Below are positions 48,455-57,876 of a DNA stretch of 64,000 nucleotides, piece after piece. A program made the translations under genes and the position numbers. Below the pieces are notes generated by a model, which saw nothing but the letters and a program-made list of their open reading frames with translations, was not told the origin of the DNA and did no database searches. Each line of letters opens with the position of its first letter. Within the stretch, counting starts at the first letter, position 1. Origin of the DNA: an uncultured SAR116 cluster alpha proteobacterium (GTDB lineage Bacteria; Pseudomonadota; Alphaproteobacteria; Puniceispirillales; Marisalimonadaceae); the NCBI GenBank assembly GCA_902616005.1, contig CACMRG010000002.1, positions 58,479 to 122,478 of the forward strand. The letters are read 5' to 3'.

Positions 48455-49867
48455 ATGTCGGAAAAAAAATATGATTTAGTTGTCATTGGAGCTGGTCCTG
48501 GTGGATATGTTGCTTCTATTGTCGCAGCACAAAAAGGAATGAAAGTTGCAAATATTGAAAAGAGAGAAACTTTAGGAGGGACATGCCTAAATGTAGGGTG
48601 CATTCCATCTAAAGCTTTACTTCATGCATCAGAACAATATGAAAATAATGTAAAAAACAATGCTAATTTATCATGGGGAATAAAAACATCTGACGTAAGC
48701 ATTGATGTTCAACAATTAATGAAAAAAAAATCAACCATTGTTGATGAATTGACAAAAGGTATTAATTTTCTATTTAGTAAAAATAAAATTGATAAATATA
48801 TAGGTGAAGCAACTTTAATTAACAAAAATGAAATTCAGATTAATGGAAAAGGTAAGACTGAAAAAATATTTGCTGAGAAAATTATTATTGCTACTGGTTC
48901 TGAGCCTTCGAATTTAAAAAATATTAAAATTGATGAGCAAAAAATTGTTACTTCCACAGGCGCTTTAGACTTAAAGTCTGTTCCAAAAAAAGTAATTGTG
49001 ATAGGAGCAGGAGTAATAGGATTAGAATTAGGCACTGTTTGGAGAAGATTAGGTTCAGAAGTTGAGGTAATTGAATTCTTGCCAAGAGTTTTAAACGGTA
49101 TGGATACTGAAGTATCAGAAAAATTTTACAAAATTCTACTGCAACAAGGCTTAAAATTTAAATTGGAACACTCTGTAGAAAAGACATCTTTAATCAAAGA
49201 TAAAGTACATGTTGAAATTAAAGACCTTAAAACTTCAAAAATAGATACAATAGAGGCAGATATCGTATTAGTTGCGGTTGGAAGAAGGCCTAACACAGAT
49301 AATTTAGGTTTAGATAAAATTGGTGTAAAAGTTGATAAAAGAGGATTTGTTGAAACAGATGATAATTTTAAAACATCTGTAGATAATATTTATGCTATTG
49401 GAGATGTAATTAAAGGTCCTATGTTAGCTCACAAAGCAGAAGAAGATGGTGTTGCATTAATTGAATTAATTAATAAAGAAGCAGGTCATGTCGACTACAA
49501 TCTTGTTCCAAATATTATTTATACAGCTCCCGAAGTAGCATCAATAGGTAAAACAGAAGATGATTTAAAACAAGAAAAGATTTCGTATAAAAAAGGAGTT
49601 TTTCCATTTACTGCTAACAGCAGAGCAAAAGCGATTGGTCATACTGAGGGTTTTGTAAAAATTTTGTCAGATAAAGAAACGGATAAAATTTTAGGTGCAC
49701 ATATAATAGGACATGAAGCAGGAACAATTATACACGAATTGAGTGTTGCGATGGGCTTTGGTGCTTCTTCAGAAGATGTAGCACGAATATGTCATGGTCA
49801 TCCTACAGTCAATGAGGCAATAAAAGAAGCAGCTTTAGCAACCTTTTCGAAAGCAATACATTCTTAA
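48455..49867 (+). CDS. lpd: dihydrolipoyl dehydrogenase (E3)
   Basis: FAD disulfide reductase reoxidising the lipoyl groups. 470 residues. GAGPGGYVASIVAAQ near 12, redox cysteines in GGTCLNVGCIPSKALLH near 41-57, NAD motif VIGAGVIGLELGTVWRRLG near 182, second FAD block YAIGDVIKGPMLAHKAEEDG near 311, and the C-terminal catalytic HGHPTVNEA. Six bases after sucB, in the operon of its partners. Its stop overlaps that of the convergent SMR gene in TTAA. Confidence 0.97.
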   Translation: MSEKKYDLVVIGAGPGGYVASIVAAQKGMKVANIEKRETLGGTCLNVGCIPSKALLHASEQYENNVKNNANLSWGIKTSDVSIDVQQLMKKKSTIVDELTKGINFLFSKNKIDKYIGEATLINKNEIQINGKGKTEKIFAEKIIIATGSEPSNLKNIKIDEQKIVTSTGALDLKSVPKKVIVIGAGVIGLELGTVWRRLGSEVEVIEFLPRVLNGMDTEVSEKFYKILLQQGLKFKLEHSVEKTSLIKDKVHVEIKDLKTSKIDTIEADIVLVAVGRRPNTDNLGLDKIGVKVDKRGFVETDDNFKTSVDNIYAIGDVIKGPMLAHKAEEDGVALIELINKEAGHVDYNLVPNIIYTAPEVASIGKTEDDLKQEKISYKKGVFPFTANSRAKAIGHTEGFVKILSDKETDKILGAHIIGHEAGTIIHELSVAMGFGASSEDVARICHGHPTVNEAIKEAALATFSKAIHS

Positions 49868-50199
49868 GATATTTTTGCTCCCATTTTACTAAGTGAAACT
49901 AGAATTATAATTCCAATAATTATAAAACTTAGTCCTATCAAAGCGAAAATATCAGGTTTTTCATTAAATTTCATGGAAGCAATGAACGTTACAGCTGCAA
50001 TGCCAACTCCTGACCATATAGAATAAGTAATTGCTACAGGTATGGTTTTCATAGACAGTATCATGAAGTAAAAAGCAACTCCGTAACCAACTATGACTAA
50101 AATAGATGGCGTTATTAAAGTAAATCCATTACTACTTTTAAGTGATAATGTTCCTACAACCTCTCCTATGATGGCTATAATAAGGTATAAATATCCCAT
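49864..50199 (-). CDS. SMR-family multidrug efflux protein
   Basis: 111 residues with four membrane helices. The essential membrane glutamate is at about residue 13 in AIIGEVVGTLSLKSSNGFT, and YSIWSGVGIAAVTFIASMKF aligns with the EmrE third helix. Family members export lipophilic cations, guanidinium or polyamines in exchange for protons; which applies here is unknown. Divergent from the class II aldolase gene. Confidence 0.88.
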   Translation of the reverse strand: MGYLYLIIAIIGEVVGTLSLKSSNGFTLITPSILVIVGYGVAFYFMILSMKTIPVAITYSIWSGVGIAAVTFIASMKFNEKPDIFALIGLSFIIIGIIILVSLSKMGAKIS

Positions 50200-50274
50200 A
50201 TTTTCCTCTTTGATATAGTTGACACTTTAGTATTTATCATGTGAGTATATAATGCAATTAAATCAAATAAAATT

Positions 50275-51027
50275 ATGAAACCCAATATTAATTTTTATGA
50301 AGAAAGAAAAGACCTTGCGGCATCATTCAGGTGGGCCGAAAGAATTAATTTACATGAAGGTGTGGCAAACCATTTTAGCCTTGCAGTAAATGAAAATGGA
50401 ACTGAATTTCTTATGAACCCTAATATGTGGCATTTTTCTCGTATAAAGGCTTCAGATTTATTACTTTTAAATGCCAATGATAAGTCAGTTTTGCAGAAGG
50501 AAAATCCTCCAGATGCGACTGCATGGGGATTGCATGGAGCTATACATAAAAATTGTAAACACGCAAGATGTGTCATGCATGTTCATTCTATATACGCAAC
50601 AGTTTTAGCTTCTTTAAAGGAGGATATGATTATCCCCCCTATAAATCAAATTTCCTGTCTTTTTTTTGGAAAACAAATTATTGATACGCAATATGGTGGT
50701 TTAGCGTTTGAAGAAGAAGGTCAAAGATGTTCAAATCTGTTGAAAGATGAAAGTTTTACAACTATGATTATGGGCAATCATGGACTTCTAGTTATAGGTA
50801 GTAATGTTGCTGAAGCTTTCAATAGACTATTCTACTTTGAAAGGGCAGCAGAAGTTTATGTTAAAGCCTTACAAACTAAAAAACCTTTAAAAATATTAGA
50901 TGAAGTTATTGCTAAAAAAACTGCTGAAGAACTGAATAATGAAGAGTACCCTAATCCTGCAGGCACAGCTTTTTTAAAAGAGATCAAAATAATTTTGTCT
51001 AATGAAAATTCTGATTTTGATCAGTAA
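50275..51027 (+). CDS. class II aldolase/adducin family protein
   Basis: 250 residues. Zinc histidines are in ARCVMHVHSIYATVLA near 98-113 and the later His in TMIMGNHGLLVIGSNVAEAF near 163; AERINLHEGVANHFSL near 20 is a family N-terminal block. The closest group is the adducin-like class II aldolases that are often loosely annotated. It is convergent, with a 3-base gap, to a 3-hydroxyisobutyrate-dehydrogenase-like gene. Substrate unassigned. Confidence 0.82.
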   Translation: MKPNINFYEERKDLAASFRWAERINLHEGVANHFSLAVNENGTEFLMNPNMWHFSRIKASDLLLLNANDKSVLQKENPPDATAWGLHGAIHKNCKHARCVMHVHSIYATVLASLKEDMIIPPINQISCLFFGKQIIDTQYGGLAFEEEGQRCSNLLKDESFTTMIMGNHGLLVIGSNVAEAFNRLFYFERAAEVYVKALQTKKPLKILDEVIAKKTAEELNNEEYPNPAGTAFLKEIKIILSNENSDFDQ

Positions 51028-51030
51028 ATT

Positions 51031-51918
51031 TTAACTAAAATTTTTTGCTATTAAACCACTTGTACAGGATGCATCTTCATTATGAAGATTTTGATCTAAT
51101 CCTTTTTCTATATACTTAATAGCCTCAGAAACAATGCTAAAATAATTATTATGTTTAAGTGCGTCATCTTGCATTAATTTCATATCTTTCAAAGATGATT
51201 CAAGACCAAAAGTTGAAGAACCATTTAAGTTATTATTATAAGCTTTTAATATGGGTTCAATTTTTAGATGAGCAACTTTGCAGGCACCTGATGTATCTAT
51301 CATAATATCAAGAGCTTTTTCAAATTGAATTCCATTTTGGCAGGTTAATTTCAATGCTTCTCCCAACGATTGCCAATAAACTAATAAGGGAAGATTTATA
51401 GCGAGTTTCATGGCGGTTCCCTTCCCTATTTCGCCTAAATATTCATAACGTCTAAATAAATGACTGAAGAGAAAATCTAAAGAGTCGACTTCACTTTTAT
51501 TGCCTCCCATTAAACCAAGAAGTTGTCCGTCTCTTGCTGGTTTAGTTGATCCACCGACTGGGCACTCAATAAAAGAACCATTTTGATTTAAGACTAAATT
51601 GGAAAGCTCTTTCATATAATTTACACTTGTTGTACTCATCTCAATAATAATTTTGTTTTTCAAATCGCAATTTTTAAATCCACTCTCTGTTTCATAAACA
51701 TTTTTTAACGCGTCATCATTACCTAATATAACTATTATAATGTCAACCTCATCGACTAACTCACTAACTTTTTTAAAAAATTTTCCACCTGACTTTATAA
51801 GGTCATCTGAATTAGATTTTGTTCTATTCCAAATTGAAAGATTATATTCCTTTTCTATTAATCTTGCGCCTATAGCTTTTCCCATTTTCCCAGTTCCACA
51901 AAGTCCAATTTTTTTCAT
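51031..51918 (-). CDS. beta-hydroxyacid dehydrogenase (HIBADH-like)
   Basis: 295 residues of the 3-hydroxyisobutyrate dehydrogenase family. NAD(P) motif GLCGTGKMGKAIGARLIEK at 4-22, substrate block FIECPVGGSTKPARDGQLLG near 115, and catalytic lysine in GEIGKGTAMKLAINLPL near 167. Relatives reduce or oxidise small beta-hydroxy acids, including succinic or glyoxylic semialdehyde; the substrate cannot be set from sequence. Confidence 0.83.
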   Translation of the reverse strand: MKKIGLCGTGKMGKAIGARLIEKEYNLSIWNRTKSNSDDLIKSGGKFFKKVSELVDEVDIIIVILGNDDALKNVYETESGFKNCDLKNKIIIEMSTTSVNYMKELSNLVLNQNGSFIECPVGGSTKPARDGQLLGLMGGNKSEVDSLDFLFSHLFRRYEYLGEIGKGTAMKLAINLPLLVYWQSLGEALKLTCQNGIQFEKALDIMIDTSGACKVAHLKIEPILKAYNNNLNGSSTFGLESSLKDMKLMQDDALKHNNYFSIVSEAIKYIEKGLDQNLHNEDASCTSGLIAKNFS

Positions 51919-51950
51919 TCTTAATCCTTTTCAGAAAGTTATTTTTATAT

Positions 51951-51979
51951 CTTGAAATTGAAATAATAATAACCAATTT
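51951..51979 (+). promoter_or_regulatory. RpoH (sigma32) heat-shock promoter of htpG
   Basis: CTTGAAA at 51951-51957 and CCAATTT at 51973-51979, with 18 bases between CTTG and the -10 block. This fits the heat-shock consensus (CTTGAAA, then CC-AT-rich), and the downstream gene is the chaperone HtpG, a known heat-shock gene. Confidence 0.65.
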
Positions 51980-52012
51980 AATCATGTAATTACAATGCGA
52001 AAGGATAGAATA

Positions 52013-53905
52013 ATGTCAAATATGGAAAAAAAATTTGAGGCTGATACCGGCAAAATTCTTGATATTGTAATTAATTCTCTTTACTCGGAAAGAGAAATTT
52101 TTGTAAGAGAATTAATTTCAAATGCGTCAGATGCGATTGACAAGAAAAAATATTTAGCTTTAACAAATAAATCTATTAATGACACATCAGATCCTTTCGA
52201 AATTAAGATAGAAGTTAATAGTAAGGAAAATACTATAAAAATAAGTGATAATGGCATTGGGATGGATGAAGAAGATCTTATAAATTCCCTTGGTACCATT
52301 GCGAGATCAGGAACAAAGGCATTTCTTGAACAATTTAATAAATCAAAAGATGACAAAAAAGAAGACGTAAACTTAATTGGTCAATTTGGTGTAGGGTTTT
52401 ATGCTTCTTTTATGGTTGCAGATAAAGTTGAAGTTTTATCAAAAAAAGCTGGGACTGATAAAAGTTGGAAATGGATTTCTGATGGGAAAAGTGGTTATAA
52501 CATAGAAAAAGGCGAGAAAAAAAATTCTGGAACTGAGTTAATTTTACACCTTAAAAAAGATGCTAAGGAGTTTCTTGAAGGCACTAGAATTCAATTTGTA
52601 GTTAGAAAATACTCAGATCATATTTCTTATCCAGTTAAAATGTTAGAAGTTTCAAAAAAAGATGCTAAGGAAGAAACTATCAATGAAGCATCAGCTTTAT
52701 GGACGAGAGCCCCAAAAGACATTAAAGAAAAACAATATGAAGATTTTTTCTCTCATATAGGTGCTGGTTTTGGTAAGCCATTATTAACAATGCATAATAA
52801 TACGGAAGGTACCGTAAGTTACACAAACTTACTTTGTATTCCTTCATCAAAACCATTTGATCTGTTTAATCCTGATAGAAAATCAAGTTTAAAATTATAT
52901 ATTAATAGAGTATTTATTACTGACAAATGTGACAATTTAATACCAGCATATTTAAGATTTGTAAAAGGTATTGTTGACACACAAGATATAGATCTAAACG
53001 TTAGTAGAGAGATGTTACAAAATAATCCAGCAGTTGCAAAAATTAGTAAGTCACTTGTTGGAAAAATTTTAAGAGAATTAAAAAAAATAGCCGACAAAGA
53101 TAAAGCTAAATATATTCAGTTTTGGAATGAATTTGGTCAAGTGTTAAAAGAAGGTCTCTATGAAGATCTTGAAAGAAAAGATACTTTACTAGAATTGGCA
53201 AGATTCTCAAATAATGAAAATGATGATCTTATTTCTCTAGAAGATTATGTGAATGCAATGGACAAAAATCAAAAAGATATATACTACATTGCGGCTGACA
53301 CAAAATCCCAAGCGTTATCAAGTCCACATCTTGAAGGTTTTAAATCTAAAGGAATTAAGGTGTTAGTAATGGCTGATCCTATCGATCAGTTTTGGTTGTC
53401 TATGGCAGGACAATTTAAAGAAAAGAATTTTGTTTCAATTACTCAGGGAGAGATTGATCTGGACAATATTAAATCTGATAAAAAAGATCCAAAAAATAAA
53501 GATACAAAAAAAGACGATGTAGATAAAAGATTTACAAATTTAATTGTACATTTAAAAGCTTCATTAGGGCAAAACGTTAAAGATATTAGATTAACTTCTA
53601 AACTTACAGATAGTCCTGCTTGTTTAGTTGCAGATAAAGGTGATATGGATGTTGCAATGGAAAATCTAATGAAACAAAGAGATCCTAATTATCAAGGAGC
53701 ACCTAGAATTCTAGAAATTAATCCTGAACATGCATTAGTTGAAAAAATGAATAAGCTTCTAAGTGATAAAAAACATAATAATCTCGTGGATGATGCTGGA
53801 ACCCTTTTATTTGAACAAGCACGAATGATGGAAGGAAAACTGCCAAGTGACCCTACCAAATTTGCTAAAATCATGAATAATTTTCTAGTTAAAGGTGTGA
53901 GTTAA
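52013..53905 (+). CDS. htpG: molecular chaperone HtpG (Hsp90)
   Basis: ATP-dependent chaperone of the cytosol. About 630 residues from ATG 52013, chosen because AAGGA at 52001-52005 is seven bases upstream; an in-frame ATG at 51995 lies before that site. ATPase motifs ELISNASDAIDK near 30, ISDNGIGMDEEDL near 80 and GQFGVGFYASFMVAD near 125. Middle domain ANASREMLQ-like block appears as NVSREMLQNNPAVAKI near 335. Preceded by an RpoH-type promoter. Confidence 0.95.
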   Translation: MSNMEKKFEADTGKILDIVINSLYSEREIFVRELISNASDAIDKKKYLALTNKSINDTSDPFEIKIEVNSKENTIKISDNGIGMDEEDLINSLGTIARSGTKAFLEQFNKSKDDKKEDVNLIGQFGVGFYASFMVADKVEVLSKKAGTDKSWKWISDGKSGYNIEKGEKKNSGTELILHLKKDAKEFLEGTRIQFVVRKYSDHISYPVKMLEVSKKDAKEETINEASALWTRAPKDIKEKQYEDFFSHIGAGFGKPLLTMHNNTEGTVSYTNLLCIPSSKPFDLFNPDRKSSLKLYINRVFITDKCDNLIPAYLRFVKGIVDTQDIDLNVSREMLQNNPAVAKISKSLVGKILRELKKIADKDKAKYIQFWNEFGQVLKEGLYEDLERKDTLLELARFSNNENDDLISLEDYVNAMDKNQKDIYYIAADTKSQALSSPHLEGFKSKGIKVLVMADPIDQFWLSMAGQFKEKNFVSITQGEIDLDNIKSDKKDPKNKDTKKDDVDKRFTNLIVHLKASLGQNVKDIRLTSKLTDSPACLVADKGDMDVAMENLMKQRDPNYQGAPRILEINPEHALVEKMNKLLSDKKHNNLVDDAGTLLFEQARMMEGKLPSDPTKFAKIMNNFLVKGVS

Positions 53906-53908
53906 AGC

Positions 53909-55141
53909 TTAAAAAACTTTAAATCTTTTCTGAGTTATCAAATAAGCTATAAATATAAGTGAAGTTAATGCAATTATTGCATTAAGCCTAATAACTTGTT
54001 CAACGCCGATTAAATTAATTATAAGAGATATGATTATCATGCCTATTGGTGCTAAACCTATACATGTTACTAAAACTCCAAAATTATAACCCCTTTTACC
54101 TTTTTCTGCAGATCTGTAAGTTAAAGCTCCTTGCATAGTACTAAAACCAGATAAGCACATTCCACCTAAACATAAAAATAGAAAACCAATAATTAATGAA
54201 CTACTTACAGAAAATAAAAGCATTCCTACAAAAAAACCTATACAACCAATTAGAAAAAAAATTGATAATCTTTTTTGAGGTGAAATCTTAGCAATAATTA
54301 AAGCACCAATTAATGCGCCAACACCTTCTGATGAAGCTAAAAATCCAATCTCTGCCTCATTTAAATTTAAAATATTTTTTCCATACACAGGTATTAATGA
54401 AATAAGAGGGAACCCAAAAAGATTAAATACTAAGGTTACAATTAATAATAATTTAAGATTAATATCTTTAAAGGCATTAAAGATTATGGTTTTTAGACTT
54501 TTGAAAACTGAGATAAATTCATAAACAATATTTTTTTGTAATGTTGATGAAGGATTTGAATTTTTACTAATCTTTTCAAAACATATTATTAAGCTTAAAG
54601 CTAAAAAATATAAACTTGATATTATTAATAATAAACCTTCTAAATCAATTGCAATATATAAAAAGCCAGACAATAGAGGGCCAATTAATCGTGTTGAATT
54701 ATTAGATAAAGTTTCCATTGCTAATGAAGTACTTAAAAGTTTTTCAGTAATGTTCTCTGTTATAATTCTGCGTCTAACAGCTAAATCAATAACCCATGTG
54801 GTTCCATTTATAAAAGCTAATAAAAGAGCAAAAAATAAGTTAAAGTAATCAAAATTTTTAAGAAATACACATATTAATGTAAAAGAAAAAGATAAGGAAT
54901 ATAAAAACCTAACAATCAAGATAGGAGAAATTTTCTCAGAAATAGAACCAATAATTAAGCCCAGCATGCTCATAGGAAGCATTCTACATGCAAAAATTAC
55001 AGTAATTAGGTAAGCTAATCCAAAGTCATTCAAAATATACAAACTAAGAGTTAGAAACTCCATAGTTCTTGCAATGCCAGTAAAGCATCCAGCTGTCCAT
55101 AAATACCTAAAAGATTGATTTTTAAAACACGAAAGTAGCAT
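53909..55141 (-). CDS. MFS transporter
   Basis: 410 residues with about twelve hydrophobic segments. FRYLWTAGCFTGIARTMEFL at the start and the loop LGLIIGSISEKISP near 58, which is the degenerate MFS cytoplasmic motif, point to the 3.A-type exporter-like MFS group; AVRRRIITENITEK near 121 fits as well. Its ATG overlaps the stop of the VOC gene by one base (TAATG). Substrate unknown; an efflux or uptake role linked to the VOC protein is possible. Confidence 0.83.
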   Translation of the reverse strand: MLLSCFKNQSFRYLWTAGCFTGIARTMEFLTLSLYILNDFGLAYLITVIFACRMLPMSMLGLIIGSISEKISPILIVRFLYSLSFSFTLICVFLKNFDYFNLFFALLLAFINGTTWVIDLAVRRRIITENITEKLLSTSLAMETLSNNSTRLIGPLLSGFLYIAIDLEGLLLIISSLYFLALSLIICFEKISKNSNPSSTLQKNIVYEFISVFKSLKTIIFNAFKDINLKLLLIVTLVFNLFGFPLISLIPVYGKNILNLNEAEIGFLASSEGVGALIGALIIAKISPQKRLSIFFLIGCIGFFVGMLLFSVSSSLIIGFLFLCLGGMCLSGFSTMQGALTYRSAEKGKRGYNFGVLVTCIGLAPIGMIIISLIINLIGVEQVIRLNAIIALTSLIFIAYLITQKRFKVF

Positions 55142-55575
55142 TAATTTTTATCTATAAATTGATGAACCTCAACAATATTACCTTCTGGATCATAAAAGAA
55201 AATTTGATACCATTCTTTAGCAAAAGTTGTCCCATAATCAGCAAATTTAATATTATTTTTATTTAAAATTGTTTTAAACTCTTCAATGTCATCAGTTCTA
55301 AAAGCTATATGTCCTTTTTCAACGGGATTAATATGCTTTTTATTTTTCTCAGCAACGGTAAGATCTTTTTCTGCTAAATGTAATTGTATATTTCCATCTG
55401 TGACAAATTTAATTTTTCCGTCATACCCCTTATTTTGGTTTGCTTCAGTTCTTGGAAATTGTTGTTCAGGTATGGAATCTAATTTTAAAATATTTTTATA
55501 AAAATTATTTAACTCTTCAAGATTTTTGGATACTAGATTGATGTGATGAAAAGAAATTTTCAAAAGAACCTCCAA
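55141..55575 (-). CDS. VOC (glyoxalase/dioxygenase-fold) family protein
   Basis: 144 residues, two beta-alpha-beta-beta-beta modules. Metal-ligand positions are visible: His in SFHHINLVSKNLEEL near 9, His in GHIAFRTDDIEEF near 88, and Glu in GNIVEVHQF near 133. The fold covers glyoxalase I, fosfomycin-resistance and dioxygenase-like enzymes; activity is unassigned. Coupled to the MFS gene downstream. Confidence 0.8.
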   Translation of the reverse strand: MEVLLKISFHHINLVSKNLEELNNFYKNILKLDSIPEQQFPRTEANQNKGYDGKIKFVTDGNIQLHLAEKDLTVAEKNKKHINPVEKGHIAFRTDDIEEFKTILNKNNIKFADYGTTFAKEWYQIFFYDPEGNIVEVHQFIDKN

Positions 55576-55648
55576 TTAATTTAGTTGAATACTTTTAATT
55601 TAAAAAAAAATGTTTAATTTAATATATATAAAAAAAGGAATAATTGAT

Positions 55649-56842
55649 ATGCCAGATGAAAATAAATCAATAGAGACTTCAAGCTTAGTTCAAGATGATA
55701 CAAATTCGGAAATAAGATCTTCTGTAGCTAAATTATGTCAAGATTTTCAAGGAGAATATTGGAGAAACTTAGATAGAGAACAAGCTTATCCTACAGAATT
55801 CGTTCAATCCCTAACGGATTCAGGCTTTTTAAGTGTCTTAATACCTGAGCAGTACGGTGGTTCTGGTCTAGGAATAACATCAGCATCGGTCATTCTTGAA
55901 GAAATACACCATCAAGGATGTAATGCAGCAGCATGTCATGCCCAGATGTATACTATGGGAACTGTTTTAAGGCACGGTTCTGATGAACAGAAGAAAAGTT
56001 ATTTACCTGAAATAGCGAGTGGAAAATTAAGATTACAAGCATTTGGTGTAACAGAACCTACTAGTGGAACTGATACAACCAGTTTAAGAACTACTGCAAC
56101 AAAAGATGGTGATGATTATATCATTAATGGACAAAAAATATGGACAAGTAGAGCTGAACATTCAGATTTAATGTTGCTTTTAGCAAGAACTAAACCACTA
56201 AGTGAAGTTTCTAAAAAAACTGATGGCCTGTCTGTATTCTTATTAGATATGCAAAAAGCAAAAAATAACGGGTTAACAATTAAACCAATAAGAACAATGA
56301 TGAACCATTCAACAACTGAAGTTTTCTTTGATAATTTAAGAATACCTGCCGATAATTTGATTGGAGAAGAAAACAAAGGTTTTAGATATATTTTGTCTGG
56401 CATGAATGCGGAAAGAATACTTATTGCAGCCGAGTGTATTGGCGATGCTAAGTGGTTTATTAAAAAATCAACACAATACGCAAATGATAGACAAATATTT
56501 GGAAGATCAATAGGTCAAAATCAAGGGATTCAATTCCCAATAGCTAGAGCTTATGCTCAAATGAGAGGTGCAGAATTAATGGTATATCATGCTGCAAAAT
56601 TATACGATGATGGTAAACCTATAGGAGAAGAGGCTAACACAGCAAAACTTTTAGCTGCTGATGCATCTTGGGCAGCTGCGGAAGCTTGCGTTCAAACTCA
56701 TGGTGGTTTTGGTTTTGCAGAAGAGTATGATGTAGAAAGAAAATTTAGAGAAGCTAGACTATATCAAGTTGCACCAATATCAACTAACTTAATACTATCA
56801 TATCTTTCAGAACATGTTTTAGGGATGCAAAGATCATACTAA
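55649..56842 (+). CDS. acyl-CoA dehydrogenase
   Basis: About 397 residues from ATG 55649 (AAGGA site nine bases upstream; an upstream ATG at 55610 adds 13 unlikely residues). FAD-binding TEPTSGTDTTSLRTTA near 130, IWTSRAEHSDLMLLL near 165, and QTHGGFGFAEEYDVERKFRE near 355. The usual catalytic Glu motif YEGT is LYQVAP here, so the base is not in that place; a Glu in MNAERILIAAE (near 250), at the position used by isovaleryl-CoA dehydrogenase, may replace it. Substrate unknown. Its TAA directly abuts the stop of the opposite gene. Confidence 0.88.
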   Translation: MPDENKSIETSSLVQDDTNSEIRSSVAKLCQDFQGEYWRNLDREQAYPTEFVQSLTDSGFLSVLIPEQYGGSGLGITSASVILEEIHHQGCNAAACHAQMYTMGTVLRHGSDEQKKSYLPEIASGKLRLQAFGVTEPTSGTDTTSLRTTATKDGDDYIINGQKIWTSRAEHSDLMLLLARTKPLSEVSKKTDGLSVFLLDMQKAKNNGLTIKPIRTMMNHSTTEVFFDNLRIPADNLIGEENKGFRYILSGMNAERILIAAECIGDAKWFIKKSTQYANDRQIFGRSIGQNQGIQFPIARAYAQMRGAELMVYHAAKLYDDGKPIGEEANTAKLLAADASWAAAEACVQTHGGFGFAEEYDVERKFREARLYQVAPISTNLILSYLSEHVLGMQRSY

Positions 56843-57856
56843 TTATTTTTTAATTAAATCTTTAATATTCCAATTGAAGATTACAGAAGTATTTATGTTT
56901 GCTAAAAATTGATAACCCTTGGTTTTTTTATTTAAATCATTTGCCTCATTTATAGTTTTAGGATTATTAGATTTAGCAGATATCTCAATCCAAGATTCTT
57001 TTGAGTCTTTTGATTTTTCTATAAATTTTAATTCTAAAATAAGACCATCTTTAAACTCATAAGAAATAATATTATTATTATTTTTTTTAATTTTATTTAC
57101 TTTTCTAACATCGTAAAAATAAAAAGCGTCAATTACTTCAGCTACTTGCTTTAGTTTTTCTTCGTCAATTTTTAAATCTGGATTATTTTTTAAAGATAGT
57201 TTTCTATCTTTTGATTCAATTTCAAAAATAATTTTTTTTCTTTTAACAGAGATGGAAGAAAGTTTTTCTTGATCTAATTTAAGTAATAAACTGTTAAACC
57301 AATCTGATTTTCCAGAGGGCATTCTCAATGCCCCTTTTAATAGATATGCTTGATTATCTTTATTATAACGAGCAAATTGACCGCCGCTTATCCCTCCTAC
57401 AGTATTATCAATTTTACCTAATAAAATAGATTTGAATATCTTCTGATCTTTTGTAAAAAAAGTTATTTTTGTTGCAGGCTCGTTATCATCATTATTTTCT
57501 TTGAATTTATCAATAGCAACCAAATTTAATTCATTATGTCTTTCGGGATTGTTTGTTTTCTTTTCTTCTATTCTTAGTAAAGATAAACTTGTTATGAAAC
57601 TTTCCCAAACATTTGCTTTAAAAGGATAGCCAGAAGTTTCAATAAATGAATTATTTTTATTAATTAATTCCATATCAAGATCTCTTCCCGTAATCTTTAT
57701 TTTTTGTATGTCATTTAATTTAGACGGAAGATTTTCAATAAAAGTATTACCTCGCTCTGAAAAAAGATTTGAGTCTTTGTTTTTTAATACAGAATAGGAT
57801 GCCAATCCCAAAAAAATTGCAGTTACAATTGATAGCTTAGTAAAATTGCTTGTCAT
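56843..57856 (-). CDS. DUF4340 domain protein
   Basis: 337 residues with one N-terminal membrane segment (about 8-22), then a periplasmic part. IQKIKITGRDLDMELINKN, ARYNKDNQAYLL and WFNSLLLKLDQEKLSSISVK fit the DUF4340 pattern, a repeated domain found beside GldG-like ABC components. It is last of a four-gene operon (ATPase, permease, GldG-like, DUF4340), 20 bases after the GldG-like gene. Function unknown; a role in envelope transport or assembly is inferred. Confidence 0.8.
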   Translation of the reverse strand: MTSNFTKLSIVTAIFLGLASYSVLKNKDSNLFSERGNTFIENLPSKLNDIQKIKITGRDLDMELINKNNSFIETSGYPFKANVWESFITSLSLLRIEEKKTNNPERHNELNLVAIDKFKENNDDNEPATKITFFTKDQKIFKSILLGKIDNTVGGISGGQFARYNKDNQAYLLKGALRMPSGKSDWFNSLLLKLDQEKLSSISVKRKKIIFEIESKDRKLSLKNNPDLKIDEEKLKQVAEVIDAFYFYDVRKVNKIKKNNNNIISYEFKDGLILELKFIEKSKDSKESWIEISAKSNNPKTINEANDLNKKTKGYQFLANINTSVIFNWNIKDLIKK

Positions 57857-57876
57857 AAAATATAATTCCTTAAACT

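Noticed and set aside
50200..50274. Promoter TTGACA/TATAAT before the class II aldolase
   Set aside because: Both hexamers are present but 23 bases apart, beyond the usable spacing.
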